Below are positions 10,844 to 22,080 of a DNA stretch of 64,000 nt, piece after piece (within the stretch, counting starts at the first letter, position 1; every line of letters begins with the position of its first letter). The notes beneath the pieces are model-generated. The model was not told the origin of the DNA. It saw only the letters and a list, made by a program, of their open reading frames with translations, and ran no database searches. Both the position numbers and the translations under genes were made by a program. The DNA comes from Schistocerca nitens. Taxonomy: Eukaryota > Arthropoda > Insecta > Orthoptera > Acrididae. The stretch lies in assembly GCF_023898315.1 (NCBI RefSeq), contig NC_064622.1:354869234-354933233 (forward strand). Reading direction: 5' to 3'.

Positions 10844-10929
10844 CCGTGCTACGTAGTGTTGCGGCACTTCCGCGTGCTTGTGCGATGTTAGGCAGATGTA
10901 CCAGTTTCTTTGGCTCTTCAGTGTAGAAG

Positions 10930-11800
10930 TAAAAGAAGTTTCGGTAAACACAGGTTGGCAAACGAACCGTTCGTGAGATGATTGCGACTTTGTGGTTTTC
11001 AGCCACCACTGATTTGATTCAGTGTAAACACTATCCCAGTTAGGAAAAGGTATAAAGACTACCTCAGTTAGAAAAAGGTAACAATGCTGTATGTTAGGTC
11101 GCTTCCTTCGGTTAAATCTAACGAAAAGTTCACCAGGCATACTAGTTAAACAGTTTTATTTGCAACACAAGAAATAAACTCACAGTTTTGGGGTGAATAC
11201 AATAACTATTTTCTTGAGAAAAAAAATAAAAACTGTGTTGATTGATTGAGTGCTCAAATAATCTGAGTTCCAAGAAGTGAAACTGACACAGGTTGAATCC
11301 CCTTAAAGTCTGTAGAAATGAATTTCGCAACACTGGCGCTAAGTCCGACACTTACTAAACGCAAAAGGTGTAGCAAAACCGAATACCATGTCCTCTCCAC
11401 TCGGCAGCGTCCCGTTTGGCCAGTCCCACTTCACGGTGACGGCGAGGAGTGAAACCGTTGATCGTGTAAGCGCGTCGCTCAGGGGATGTCTGATGTCTAA
11501 CCAGTGAGCTGGCTGCACTGAAAGTGCTGGCTGCCATCACGGCGCGGGCCTAAATAGTCGTCTCGCAGAGTAACACTTCTGTTTTGTTGGCTCAGACTTA
11601 GTCGCCCTCTGTAGGTCTGCTATACGCCGTTCATCACAAGAATAAACCTCACGTAAACATTGCACTATGTATTCTTCCGCGTTTCCTGGAACCTCATTGG
11701 ATTTCGTTTCACGTGGAGGGAAGCCAAACTGTCTCGAGTACAGTCATGTAAGACACAATACGTTTTATGCTGTGCGCTGCTCGTACTTCACTCAGCGGTA
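10930..11800. other. Unassigned DNA, moderately GC-rich centre
   Basis: No TE protein motif was recognised. The part at about 11390-11600 is richer in G+C and contains AATAAA at 11640. It may be part of an unrecognised repeat. Confidence 0.4.
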
Positions 11801-11802
11801 AT

Positions 11803-11957
11803 GTTGGCGGCTGCTATGGTCGCAGGTTCGAATCCTGCCTCGGACATGGATGTGTGTGATGTCCTTAGGTTAGTTAGGTTTAAGCAGTTCTTAGTCTAGT
11901 GGACTGATGACCTCAGATGTTACGTCCTATAGTGCTGAGAGACATTTGAACCATTTT
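11803..11957 (+). mobile_element. SINE-A, 5'-truncated
   Basis: It begins inside the head just before B-box GGTTCGAATCC (11825), then shows GATGTCCTTAGGTTAG and a tail ending TTTGAACCATTTTT. The A-box half is missing. Short similar flanks GGTAATG and GATAATG may be the TSD. Confidence 0.85.
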
Positions 11958-12330
11958 TGATAATGCTGGGCAGCAGCTTTTCCGGCGCATTTAATTTGGA
12001 CAGCACTGACCAGGCAAGTGATCCAACTAACATGCAGTTATGTGAGCAGTTGCAGTAAAGACGTAAAAAGAGACGAGCAGAGAACAATACAGCTTTGAAT
12101 GTCACTTAATTTTTAAACAGAATGAAATAATATATGGCAAAACTCCGGCAATACGCTTTTTATGTGACCGGACGGAAAACATAACATGCTCTCGACCTTA
12201 GCTAACATAACACTGTAATTAAAAACAAAAGTGATGAAAATTCCTGACTTTCTACATGAGCTATGTGTGGCGTAAAAGCGCACTGCTGGGATTTCACCAT
12301 GAAGTGAAATATTGAAGCCACGGAAGGTTA

Positions 12331-12528
12331 AAAAGTTCAAATGTGTGTGAAATCTTATGGGACTTAACTGCTAAGGTCATCAGTCCCTAAGCTTACACGC
12401 TACTTAACCTAAATTATCCTAAGGACAAACACACACACCATGCTCGAGGGAGGACTCGAACCTCCGCCGGGATCAGTCGCACAGTCCATGACTGCAGCGC
12501 CCTAGACCGCTCGGCTAATCCCGCGCGG
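12331..12528 (-). mobile_element. SINE-B, tRNA-derived
   Basis: Read on the minus strand it has the head with B-box (GGTTCGAGTCC, here AGGACTCGAACC), CAGTCATGGACTGTG and the SINE-B tail. Imperfect flanks CGGAAGGTT and CTGAAGGTA are the likely TSD. Confidence 0.88.
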
Positions 12529-12547
12529 CCCACTGAAGGTATTACAG

Positions 12548-12845
12548 TCAGTGGTCGGGTAATGTCTGAACTCCATCCATATCTGCCTCCGAGGAATACA
12601 CTTCCGTACTGCTACTTTTATAACGAGGCGATCAGCAGCAGAATCCCAAACCACCAATATGTTCAAATTTCCTCCTCCACTTTTTTAACGTGCTGTTCTG
12701 TATTTCGCCGTCGTTCGGCAGTGGCTTGTCACAAAGCTTCGTGCACTAGTTCCATTACGTTTGGCAGCTTAAATGTCTTATTTTTCGCGCCAGAGCTGTT
12801 AACTTGGCTCCAGTTCAATTCTACTGGGTTCAGATGGCGGTGTTA
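12548..12845 (-). pseudogene. DDE transposase C-terminal fragment (IS630/Tc1-like superfamily)
   Basis: The minus strand reads LNPVELNWSQVNSSGAKNKT, then FKLPNVMELVHEACD and LKKWRRKFEHIGGL. This resembles the C-terminal block PYHPxLNPIELIWAQVK of widespread arthropod DDE_3-type transposases, whose final acidic residue is the E of PIEL. Only about 100 residues are present, with no inverted repeats seen. Family assignment is from motif memory. Confidence 0.55.
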
Positions 12846-12859
12846 AGGTGACAACTGCA

Positions 12860-13880
12860 AAAATGCAGCATATGTACAGTGTGCTCGACGCTATGAATAT
12901 TTATTATTGTTTTCCATATTTGTACGACGCTTATCACTCTGGTGCGTGTGAGACCACATCTGTCCAACAAAACAATAGGTAATTCAAACAAAGAGCATTT
13001 GATTTTTCATCTTTCTCCGAGAAATTTAACTGTGTAATATCTTCTTAACTTCAACAATTCTCAACAATCCTTTATAAAATACTGATAATTAAGAATGTGT
13101 ATTTGCAATGAAAACCAGAATTTTGGGTGCGATATGTAATTAGAAACTAGAGGGCGTGCATTTATCTTGAAAAATGATGGTTAAATATGATTTAATTACC
13201 ATATATTTTATAAATCTCATATTTAAAAGATCAAGGTAATCAAAACGAACCAAAAAAATAGGGATTTCATCAAGTTTGGTACCGCCGCCCGCCAGCACAC
13301 ACATTTATCAATCTATGACGCTACCGATTACGCCACGCATATGGTCAAATATTATTTCTTATTCTATTACATATTGTATCTCAAAAAACGTCAAAGCTGA
13401 TCTCTCTCTGTAATCTTGTGAAACCCAATAACAACAACTTGTTTCTCGCTATTAACGGTGATCCGCGTGCGTGTATCACAATGAAGCAGGGAGCACTAGC
13501 AGTGTCGATTTTCACGGTACGTATGAACAGCGGGACAATCGGAGCAAAAGTACCGTTCAGAGACTGTGACTGTACACGATTTATCAAATAAAAATTACGT
13601 AGCTAAAGAATTATTAATAAAAATGTTGATGGCTATTGATGACTGTTAATACATCACAATGCCTTAAAAGTTTTATTTACAGTGAAACAGTAATAAGAAA
13701 TTTAACATATCAGTTGAATCTACTTCCAAGAGCGGAACAATATCAGTGTACGAGACCTACGGCTGCTGACCAATCGTCGCATTTGTGTTTGGTTACATCA
13801 GATTTTTTCTTATGACGAACGAAGTATAATAAGCTGGCCGGTTTCAACTTCCGCCTCGCGCGAACTATAGTACCGCCGCT
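12860..13880. other. Mostly AT-rich unassigned DNA with a possible tRNA-like remnant
   Basis: No TE protein was recognised. On the minus strand near 13345-13270, GTGGCGTAATCGGTAGCG resembles a tRNA A-box, and GGTACCAAACTTG could be a degenerate B-box. This could be an old SINE head. The evidence is weak. Confidence 0.3.
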
Positions 13881-14631
13881 GTGATGTTAAGTTATGCAGA
13901 TTACCGTTCACGCCTGTTGCACTTGTGCCCACAGCACTTCACAACATTATGAAAAGTTATTAAACACACTTTGGTATAAGTACAGGTGTTTCCAGTGGAC
14001 ACGACAACAGTTACATGACTGTACTCGTAATTAAAGGAGGTGTTTGAAGTGTTGTCCTTGTACTCGGATGCAAGCCTACATCCGTCGTCGCACTGAGATT
14101 CGAATCCTTTCAAACACACCTCGATCATTTCGAAATTCTTGACAAACACTGACAAGTATCTGCTGTAATTCTTAAACCAAGTTAACCAGGGTGGCGTACA
14201 CCTTTAATGTGGCCCCAAATACAGATTTCTATGGGGTTTGGGTCAGGCGAGCTTGGAGGCCACGCTAAAAGTCCCCCTCGCCCAACCCATTTTTGGCCAC
14301 ATCAGTGCGTTAGATGTCGTCTTTCCATAGCAGCAAAATGTGCTGGCGCTCCAACATGCATGTACCATATCCTCTGGCGTTGCTCTAAGGCACGGGTGTG
14401 CAAACGACAGCGGAATCCGGACAGCAATTTGTTTGAATCCGGCCCGCGGAAGAAATTCGCAAACTTACGCCTAATTGTTTGCCAGAAGATGCCTAACATC
14501 CCATCGTCAGATGTTTATTTTTATTTACGTGTCGTGAACTCTGTTTCCTTACTAACGTCGCTGCACAATTCTGCAACGGAAGACAGCTGTTGTAAAACGT
14601 TGTAAGTACAGATACAATGTTCCCAACGCGT

Positions 14632-14866
14632 TGTTGTTGTTGTTTTTGGGGAAGGAGACCAGACAGGGAGGTCATCGGTCTCATCGTATTAGGGAAGGAC
14701 GGGGAAGGAAGTCGGCCGTGCCCTTTGACAGGAACTATCCCGGAATTTGCCTGGAGCGATTTACGGAAATCACGGAAAACCTAAATCAGGATGGCCGGAC
14801 GCGGGATTGAACCGTCGTCCTCCCGAATGCGAGTCCAGTGTCTAACGAACTGCGCCACCTCGCTCG
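14632..14866 (-). mobile_element. SINE-C, perfect 13-bp TSD
   Basis: This is a minus-strand copy of the family at 275-514. Its 3' end carries the (CAACAA)-type tail, seen here as TTGTTGTTGTTG. TSD gttcccaacgcgt lies at 14619-14631 and 14867-14879. It is nested in the transposon spanning 13.9-16.5 kb. Confidence 0.93.
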
Positions 14867-15457
14867 GTTCCCAACGCGTAAATAAATGTTAACATCTGAG
14901 GAAGAGGCAGACATGAAATTTATGTACTCTCAAAAACGCTTGTTTTGACGTGGCGTGTTGGGAAGGTGTGCCATCCATATTGGTGCGTTAAATATAAACG
15001 TTAAAGCCGCGGCCGCTACAGTTTTGATTTTATCCACTAGCTGTCGCGTCACGTGATGAAGCAGCCCGCGAGGTTAAGCATGTATTTGAAGGTTGTCCAT
15101 GCCTGTTCTAATGGATCATCCACAACCAACGCTGCAAGATAATGCCGCAGAAAGCGAACGTAATTCCGACCATTGAGTTTTCTTTGATAACATATACGGC
15201 CCAGCAATACGATCGCCTAGTACCCCCATACACAATGAGAAACGCTGCTGATATGGACACTCATGCGTAGACTGAGTGTTGGAGCCTAGACGACACTAAA
15301 CGTGAGAACTGTGGTCATTAAACAGACCCTCACCATTGAACCATTTTTCATCTGTAAATAAAATGTTATTCTCAAACGTAGGGGTGCCTGCAGCTTGTCG
15401 TTGCATCCGCTGAAAAATTGCTAGTCGACGACCCGCCTCATTAGGACATTGAACTCG

Positions 15458-15658
15458 AAAAAATGGTTCAAATGGCTCTGAGTACTAAGGGACTTAACAT
15501 CTGTGGTCATCAGTCCCCTAGAACTTAGAACTACTTAAACCTAACTAACCTAAGGACATCACACACATCCATGCCCAAGGCAGGATTCGAACCTGCGACC
15601 GTAGCAGTCGCGCGGTTCCGGACTGAGCGCCTAGAACCGCTAGACCACCGCGGCCGGC
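15458..15658 (-). mobile_element. SINE-A, perfect 11-bp TSD
   Basis: It has the complete head and tail with a short A-run before the tail. TSD cattgaactcg lies at 15447-15457 and 15659-15669, inside the same transposon. Confidence 0.95.
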
Positions 15659-15865
15659 CATTGAACTCGCCGGAGGTGGTAATGTTACCATGCCGATGCA
15701 ATATTCTCCAAAAACCTACCAAGGCTCATTCCAAGAATTTGCGTGGCAAGTCTCCTTGTCGAGATTCCAGGAGAGTGTTCGACTGTTCCCAGTACCACAT
15801 CTTCAAGCAAAGCAGTAATTCGAGCAGGCCTACTTGCCCACGCAGAACGTGCAAAACTCTCAGTG

Positions 15866-16053
15866 TCTCGGTGTCCAAGCGGTCCTAGGCGTTTCAGTCC
15901 GGAATCGCGCTGCTGCTAGGGTCGCAGGTTCGAATCCTGCCTCGGGCATGGATGTGTGTGCTGTCCTTAGGTTATTTAGGTTTAAGTAGTTTAGGGGACT
16001 GATGACCTCAGATGTTAAGTCCCATAGTACTCAGAGACATTTGAACCATTTTT
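15866..16053 (+). mobile_element. SINE-A
   Basis: Plus-strand copy with A-box variant GTGTCCAAGCGG, B-box GGTTCGAATCC at about 15926, and a tail ending TTTGAACCATTTTT. A short deletion lies in the AAGTAGTTCTAAG region. No clear TSD was found. It is nested in the 13.9-16.5 kb transposon. Confidence 0.88.
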
Positions 16054-16194
16054 ATAAGCGTGCAGCCTCCCGTGAACTGCCGTTATCCGTACCTTACATG
16101 AAATGTGCATCCATGTACTCCTCTTTACTGTAATGTTCCAATACTCGTACTACGCAACCGACTCTCCCCAAACAGCTGAAATGTGTGGCACTGT

Positions 16195-16223
16195 GACTGT
16201 GTACTGTACTGTACTGTACTGTC
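16195..16223. repeat. (GTACT)n microsatellite at SINE target
   Basis: Several tandem GTACT units lie directly before the SINE at 16224. The same sequence recurs once after it as gtgtactgtactgtc (16429-16443). The tandem units therefore probably grew from one TSD copy. Confidence 0.85.
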
Positions 16224-16428
16224 CGCATCTCGTGGTCGTGCGGTAGCGTTCTCGCTTCCCACGCCCGGGTTCGATTCCCGGCAGGGTGAGGGATTTTCTC
16301 TGTCTCGTGATGACTGGGTGTTGTGTGCTGTCCTTGGCTTAGTTAGGTTTAAGTAGTTCTAAGTTCTAGGGGACTGATGACCATAGATGTTAAGTCCCAT
16401 AGTGCTCAGAGCCATTTGAACCATTTTT
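16224..16428 (+). mobile_element. SINE with tRNA-Gly-like head and SINE-A tail
   Basis: The head GTGGTCGTGCGGTAGCG, then TTCTCGCTTCCCACG, then CCCGGGTTCGATTCCCGG closely follows a tRNA-Gly (CCC) pattern, including the CTTCCCACG anticodon region. After about 95 bp it switches to the SINE-A body (TGTCCTTGGCTTAGTTAGG) and tail (CAGAGCCATTTGAACCATTT). It is a chimeric SINE, distinct from SINE-A only in its 5' part. TSD gtgtactgtactgtc flanks it. Confidence 0.85.
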
Positions 16429-16731
16429 GTGTACTGTACTGTCGTATCCATTCTGTTTACAGCTCCAGGTATTGAACCACATCACGGACCGATAAGCGGT
16501 GTTTACAAAGATTCACGTCAGTAGTGACTTGTAACCACAAAGTCACAATTATCTCACAAACGATTTGTTTATTCACCTATGTCTACCGAGACTTTTTTGC
16601 TTCTAATATCGGGTAGTTTCAACCGCATGCGTTGACGCAATTAATTATAAGACACTGTTTATTGGAACCCCACAGCTTGTAAGTATTTAAAAAGTCATAG
16701 TTCACCGCCAAGACTGCTAATGCGTACACAT

Positions 16732-18126
16732 ACCAACAAAATTTTTGCATCACCCCCGGTATGTCGTGCAGGTGTGTTATTATTGTGACTGTTCTTGGAC
16801 CGATCGAAAAGTCATCCCGCACGTTGTAAACACACACACAGTTACCAAGAGCGATACTTACGTGTAGAGCACCACACTCGAATGAGTAGAAGCATTTCAG
16901 TCGGGGCGCATTAGAGATTTCTTCGAAGCAGAAGATGGCACCATATTATAGGAGGAGAAGGCGTAGCCGCCTTACAGTTTATAAAGCAATAGACAATATT
17001 GCTATGAATACCGAGAACTATGTAAGAGCACAAGTCGTCCTGCATAGTCCATCAGTGTTCTGTGGTCGAGTTCTGAACTTTACCCTTAGGAACAATGATA
17101 CCCTGCAGCATGGGTCCTCGTCCGTGGACCTAAAATCGATAAAGTTCCAGGGCTTGAAACTTTTAACAGCCGCGACGTCATCGCTTATCGGACATTTCAC
17201 ATCGCAGAGGATTACAATAGAGATCTGGGTAAATCATATTACCTGTCGACCATGCCTTTCGTTCTCAGGGCTAGGAATCATCACGATGAGCATCCTTTAT
17301 GCCACGAAAGACCATCGTGTTCAATGATCGCGGCCTCATCATCACGTTATGCGACCATGGAGAGCACTGCGTCCTGCACCACACCTTGGCCCCGTTATAG
17401 ACGGGCAAGAAATCGTGCAGAATGGAGAACATACGATTGGAGTTGGGTGTGATTTATGGGCGAAATTCCGATTTCTTTGTACCCTGATAAACACAAAAAC
17501 GTGTGGAGACAGCCCGGTAAAGCCTCGTGTCCCACATGTGCAAAAAGTTGGCGGTAGAGTGATTTTCTGGGACCGTCGTACACCTCTCGTGGATGTTAAG
17601 GGCGATCTCACTGCTCTGAGATTCTGCAAGCGACAGTGAGAAAATAACGCCAATATTTTGGTGACAGTTTTATCATAACGGATGACTGAACACGTTCCTT
17701 TAGCATGATAGGAGCACCAGAACGGAGAGGCCTGACTGTTCCTCTACATGAATCGAAATGAAAACGTGTGGGATCGATTGAAAGAGCAGTTTTTAGAAGT
17801 CGACAAAATAACGACTCTACGTGACTTACACAGTATCGCCACTCACGAATGGGGCAATTTGGACCAGGGCTGTCTTGATGATCTCGTCGACGGATTCAAG
17901 CCTGCGTCAGATCAAGGGGAGTCTCTGCCACGTATTGACGTTGCTCAGGAGTGCTGTGAAGAAACCCTCACGGGTAACACTATTTTGTCGTTAGACTTTT
18001 TTCTCTTTAATTAACGATCTGGACACAGTGAAAACTAGTATATACGCAAGATTCATAGCCAGTTTTTGTTTTCAGTGCCATGAATTTCGAAATAAAGGGG
18101 CGATGCAAAACTTTTGTTGATGCATA
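16732..18126 (+). mobile_element. Tc1-like transposon, decayed
   Basis: Left end CCAACAAAATTTTTGCATCA pairs with the complement of the right end, ATCAACAAAAGTTTTGCATC. The C-terminal transposase region at 17745-17890 reads NRNENVWDRLKEQFLEV (equivalent of NPIExVWDxL). A middle block near 17470-17590 is also recognisable. Frames change several times. The length of 1.4 kb is normal for the family. Confidence 0.78.
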
Positions 18127-18174
18127 CATATACTTAGACCAACCTTCCAAAAAGTTCCGAAACTGACTTTATTC

Positions 18175-18545
18175 CTGGCGTATAAGCAACGTCAGCGTAG
18201 GACCTACAATGGCAGCTTTAATTAACAGATGTAAGCAACAGATGCGCATTCGACCAATAAGTTGTGAGTAGACAGTGTTAAGCAGTGGACGTGCGCCCGC
18301 AGTGTGTCAACGTGGTTGTGTCACAAACCGCAATGGAGCAACGGGCGGTCATTCGATTTCACGTTTTACTCGGTAAAACGGCTAGGCAGACATTAGAGTT
18401 CATGAAAGTCTTATGGCGCTAATTTTTTAAGTCTGGACGTGTGTTTCACGAGTTGAGACGCTTTAAAAAAGGATAGGTGTCGTTTGAGGACAATGAGAGG
18501 TTAGGGCGTCCCACCTGAAGTTCATCCGAATGAAACAAGGAATAG
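18175..18545 (+). pseudogene. Mariner-like transposase N-terminal fragment
   Basis: From ATG 18332 the frame reads MEQRAVIRFHVLLGKTARQT, then LEFMKV; after an in-frame stop the same region continues FFKSGRVFHELRRFKKG and VSFEDNERLGRPT. This is the paired HTH region of insect mariner-like transposases. The catalytic part is absent. A (TG)n tract follows closely. Confidence 0.7.
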
Positions 18546-18568
18546 TTAATAGTTAATTATGGAGGAAA

Positions 18569-18570
<2 letters not shown>

Positions 18571-18617
<47 letters not shown>
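18571..18617. repeat. (TG)n microsatellite
   Basis: About 23 uninterrupted TG dinucleotides. Simple sequence. Confidence 0.97.
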
Positions 18618-18619
<2 letters not shown>

Positions 18620-18704
18620 GGGGGGCTATGGTTTAAGATTTTAGAGGAAGGCCACGGCATGACTACAGGGAGACTAGAGGTTGACGTAAACAGTTTCAAA
18701 TTGT

Positions 18705-18825
18705 ATGCTGCAGTAGGTAAGTAGAGATGAAGAGGATTGGACGGAGGAGACTAACGTGGAGAGCTGCATAAGTTCATTCTTCGATATGAAGACAACAAAA
18801 GCAACGACAACAATAACAGCAATAC
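18705..18825 (+). mobile_element. 3' terminal fragment of the RTE-like LINE
   Basis: GCAGTAGGTA-GAGATGAAGA, then GTGGAGAGCTGCAT, and an ATATGAAGACAACAAAAGC end match the last about 110 bp of the LINE copies ending at 50254 and (reverse) 45402. It is severely 5'-truncated. Confidence 0.75.
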
Positions 18826-19194
18826 CGATGAGTCTCAGGACGACGCGTGTGCTCCGTTGGCGGCTGTCGACAAGCTGGGAGCTGTGGACACGGCTTCCCC
18901 ACACGCGGCTGCATGCATATGCATGTCGCCGCTGACAGCGTACAAGCGGTAGACAGACGTCCATTACGGGCTCACACGCTCTGTTACGTCGCGTACCAAC
19001 AAACGCCTGACGCGCCTAAGCTGAGAAGGGTGCATAATCCATTACTGAACCATCTGCCCCTGGCAGCGTCGCGGCTTTCAGGGAGAACTACTGATCGCGT
19101 CATAATGACCTCTCACTGTTTCCAAAAGTAAGGAAAACACAGTCCACCGTACAATCTTGACGTATTGCTTATTTACGATAGTTACATACGATAT

Positions 19195-19438
19195 CTAACA
19201 GAGAGAGACAGAGATGGAGAGAGGGGGTAGGAAGAGAGAGAGAGAGAGAGAGGGGGGGGGGGAGAGGGAGAGAGGGGGTAGGAAGAGACAGAGAGAGGGG
19301 GTTTAGGAAGAGAGAGAGAGAGAGGGGAGAGAGGGGAGAGAGGGAGGGAGGGGGAGAGAGAGAGAGAGGGGGGGGTAGGAAGAGAGAGAGAGAGAGAGAG
19401 ACAGAAAGAGAGAGCGGGGTTAGGAAAGAGAGAGAAAA

Positions 19439-19476
<38 letters not shown>

Positions 19477-19495
19477 GGAGGGAGAGAGAGTCAGA
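19195..19495. repeat. Purine-rich (GA)n/(GAGAGG)n microsatellite, about 300 bp
   Basis: An almost pure G/A strand with interspersed TAGGAAGA units. It includes higher-order repeats around GGGGGTAGGAAGAGAGAGAG. Such mirror-repeat tracts can adopt triplex structures. No coding content. Confidence 0.97.
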
Positions 19496-19601
19496 GACAC
19501 TATTCGCACTATTAAAAGACTTTTTGTCCCGGTGTGTTACGGCACGACTCTTTTTTTTTTTTTTTTGATGTTTACTCTGCGATTAGTAAGTACTGCTTAC
19601 G

Positions 19602-20000
19602 TTACGTCGCCGCGCGGGGTAGCCGCGCGGTCTAGGGCGCCTTGCCACACTTCGCGAGGCTACCAAATGGCTCTGAGCACTATGGGACTGGACTGCTGTG
19701 GTCATCAGTCCCCTAGAACTTAGAACTACTTAAACCTAACTAACCTTAGGACATCACACACATCCATGCCCGAGGCAGGATTCGAACCTGCGACCGTAGC
19801 GGTCGCGCGGGTCCAGATTGTAGCACCTAGAACCGCTCGGCCACACTGGCCGGCCGCGAGGCTACCCCCGTCGGAGGTTCGAATCCTACCTCGGGCATAG
19901 GAGTGTGCGTTGTCATTATCGTAAGTCAGTTTAAGTTAGATTAAGTAGTGTGTAGACCTAGGAACTGACGGCTCAGCAGTTTGGTCTCATAGGAACTTGC
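19602..20000 (+). mobile_element. SINE-B-related SINE, split by a SINE-A
   Basis: The head GCCGCGCGGGGTAGCCGCGC, GTCTAGGGCGCCTTGCC is interrupted at 19665 and resumes at 19867 with GTCGGAGGTTCGAATCCTAC (B-box). The tail has AAGTCAGTTTAAGTTAG, GTGTGTAGACCTAGG and CTCAGCAGTTTGGTCTCAT. TTACGTTA lies at both outer edges. It is a distinct subfamily with its own tail. Confidence 0.8.
19665..19854 (-). mobile_element. SINE-A nested in another SINE, perfect 12-bp TSD
   Basis: TSD cgcgaggctacc lies at 19653-19664 and 19855-19866, within the head of the outer SINE between its A- and B-box. The tail end is slightly shortened. SINE-A was therefore active after the outer SINE family inserted here. Confidence 0.95.
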
Positions 20001-20009
20001 TACAAAATT

Positions 20010-21080
20010 ACGTTAAGTCACTTATCATCATAATGGATAACACATAACAAGTCTCTCCAACTGTGACCGCTGCACTCGAAGCGTTAAAGAAGTCAGGAAC
20101 TCAGCGCGCAGCGTATCCAAAAAATATTGTGTACGTTTGCCACGGGAAGTTTGTTTACCAAATGCGTTTAATTGGTTACATTTAGACACGGTCGAAGACA
20201 CGTCCGTTTTTGTTCGCAGACTGATACGCATCAAAACTGTAGCACCGATGCCGGAATTCAACATACGTCAAAGTGGCATCAAGTGCAATGGATGAACGGA
20301 TATTATTAGCGTTTCAGCGTAGCCGCAAATAAATAGGTATGGATATTAGAGGAGCACATGAAATAGTGTATTCATACGATTTAGAAACTAATATTTGTAT
20401 GTATTTAAACATTAAAGAACATCTTATGTTTAACAGCCATAACAATAAAAAAAAACCACTGATGATGCTGCATCTGCAGTGAAACATGCCTGGGACAAAA
20501 AACAAAATTGTGTTTTGCTAAGGCGGATCCCACTCAAAAACATATGTTATTGTTAAAGCAAACACAGACAAATGAGCTTCAACATCAAGAGGTATGAATA
20601 AAGTTATCTATATACTGTATATACGGAAATATTACTCAGCGGGTTTTGTACCCAGAAATTGGATTTGTAAGTTAGAAATTTGTGAGAAGGTAGTGTTACC
20701 CCTCGCGTAAGATGGAGAAACGAGTCCCAGCGCGTGTCGGACTCCCTCGATTGCCATGCGAGTCTGGAACCGATAAGTCCACGAGGGCAACTTTCAACAT
20801 TATGTAAGATCCCACAGGTCCAGACGACTAGTACTCGAAAAGAAAGACACATACACGGTTCTGCAAAAATTAAGGACGAGATAGATAAAATAACATAACA
20901 TATGAACCAGTGGGCGAAAATGAATGAAACTACGGGAGAATGTTGCCAAAGCTCTACCAGTCGTGCACAGAAAGCTGCACGTTACGTGGCGTGAGGTCAG
21001 CGTGACTATAGCGCCAAACGGGCTGATCCCACAACACGAGGCAATTGAAGGAACTGGAAAATGGAATGTGTGTTTCAATT
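20010..21080. other. Unassigned intergenic DNA
   Basis: No TE protein or SINE motif was seen. The reading frames here are short (about 90 codons at most) and show no family resemblance. Confidence 0.5.
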
Positions 21081-22080
21081 GACGAGCAGTTACTGCGCGC
21101 TGCGATGGTGTTCTTCATTAAAACATGGACCGGTGACAATATTTGGATGACTTCACACGAGGAAGAACCATCCGGAAATTCGAAAGACAAAGTGAGAAGA
21201 GTGTAGTCGAGGAGTTTGGTATTGCTCGCAGCATTGTTTCTCTTGCACGGGGAGCGTTGCTAACCAGAGGCACTGCTGCCAGAAGGAGTGGAGGTGGTCG
21301 ACGACGGTCAAGCACAGCAGCAGAAGACAGTTCATTGTACAGTAGGCAAGAAGGGACCCACATCAAACAGCGGTTGCAACGGCAGCTACATTTACAGGAC
21401 TGAAAGGCACGCAGTCTCGCGCTCCACAGTGGCACGGTGACAGCATGAGGGTGATCTCTTTGGCTGACGAACCAGTACGTTGTATTTCGTTGACATCCGC
21501 ACATTAGCGGTACCGTTTGCGATGGTGCCTGGAGCTCAGGGACTGGACCGAGGAGGAGTGCGGCCGCGAGCTCTACTCAGATGAGAGCGGATTCAATCTG
21601 AGTACTGATTCTGAACGTACCTTCACATGACAAGAGGAACATTTGCGGTTCAGGTGTTATGGTGTGGGGAGGCATAATGTTGCGTGAGCGTACCTACCTC
21701 CATGTCTTAGAACTCGGTACACCCACCAGTCAACTTTATTGTGACACATGTGCGTCTTTTCTCGCCTTCATTTTTACGGATGACAGTGCGCTACTGCATT
21801 AAACAGTGCAGGTGGAGGAGCTGTTCCAACGAGAGGATATTCGGCGAATGGACTGGCCTGTCCGTTCCCCCATATTAAATCCCACTGAGCACGTGTGGGA
21901 TGTGTTGAGGAGATGTATAGCAGGTCGTCCACGTCTACCAACAACAATCCAGCAACTGTAAATCCTGATGGAGGAATGGAATGTCTGACCACAAAAACTT
22001 CTTACCAACCTTGCGGCCAGCATGGGAGAACGTTGTTGTCGGTAGTAGCCATAGACCTTATTAAAACCTGTTGTGAGGTA
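21080..22080 (+). mobile_element. Tc1-like transposon, heavily decayed
   Basis: The N-terminal part has RGRTIRKFERQSEKSVVEEF and GIARSIVSLARG (HTH). A DES-type catalytic block reads ELYSDESGFNLSTDS near 21570-21612. The C-terminal block reads MDWPVRSPILNPTEHVWDVL near 21848-21910. All three catalytic positions can be located, but several frame changes separate them. Inverted repeats were not identified. Confidence 0.75.

Larger units (their letters stand above)
9180..10923 (+). mobile_element. Tc1-like transposon with two nested SINEs
   Basis: Left end CTGAATCGCCAAATAAAATG pairs with the complement of the right end, CTGAAGAGCCAAAGAAACTG. TA flanks both. Recognisable transposase parts are the N-terminal HTH (9596-9730: GYQDLSEF, SISEVAMKWGFSHSTISRV), a middle block (LYRAVGRVRVW-QP, about 10060) and the C-terminal FKHFRWLPKSPDMNIIEHIW (about 10450-10515), where E is the DD34E position. 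Multiple frame changes make it non-functional. Insertions: a 5S-derived SINE at 9240-9503 and SINE-A at 10653-10843. An 82-bp internal direct duplication is also present. Confidence 0.88.
13890..16540 (-). mobile_element. Tc1/mariner-superfamily transposon interrupted by four SINEs
   Basis: Read on the minus strand, an N-terminal segment (about 16170-16070, KRSTWMHISCKVRITAVHGR) is followed by a catalytic block near 15370-15320 (NNILFTDEKWF, GLFNDHS). It ends with PPSSPDPNPIEICIWGHIKG near 14260-14195 and a C-terminal tail to about 13900 (FEMIEVCLKGFESQCDDGC). The DE-WF and PDxNPxExxxWGHxK motifs define a DDE family common in arthropods. SINEs at 14632, 15458, 15866 and 16224 split it. Ends and inverted repeats were not located; many frame breaks. 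Confidence 0.65.

Noticed and set aside
11390-11640. LTR-type element suggested by a GC-rich block followed by AATAAA
   Set aside because: No paired repeat, primer-binding site or protein domain was visible.
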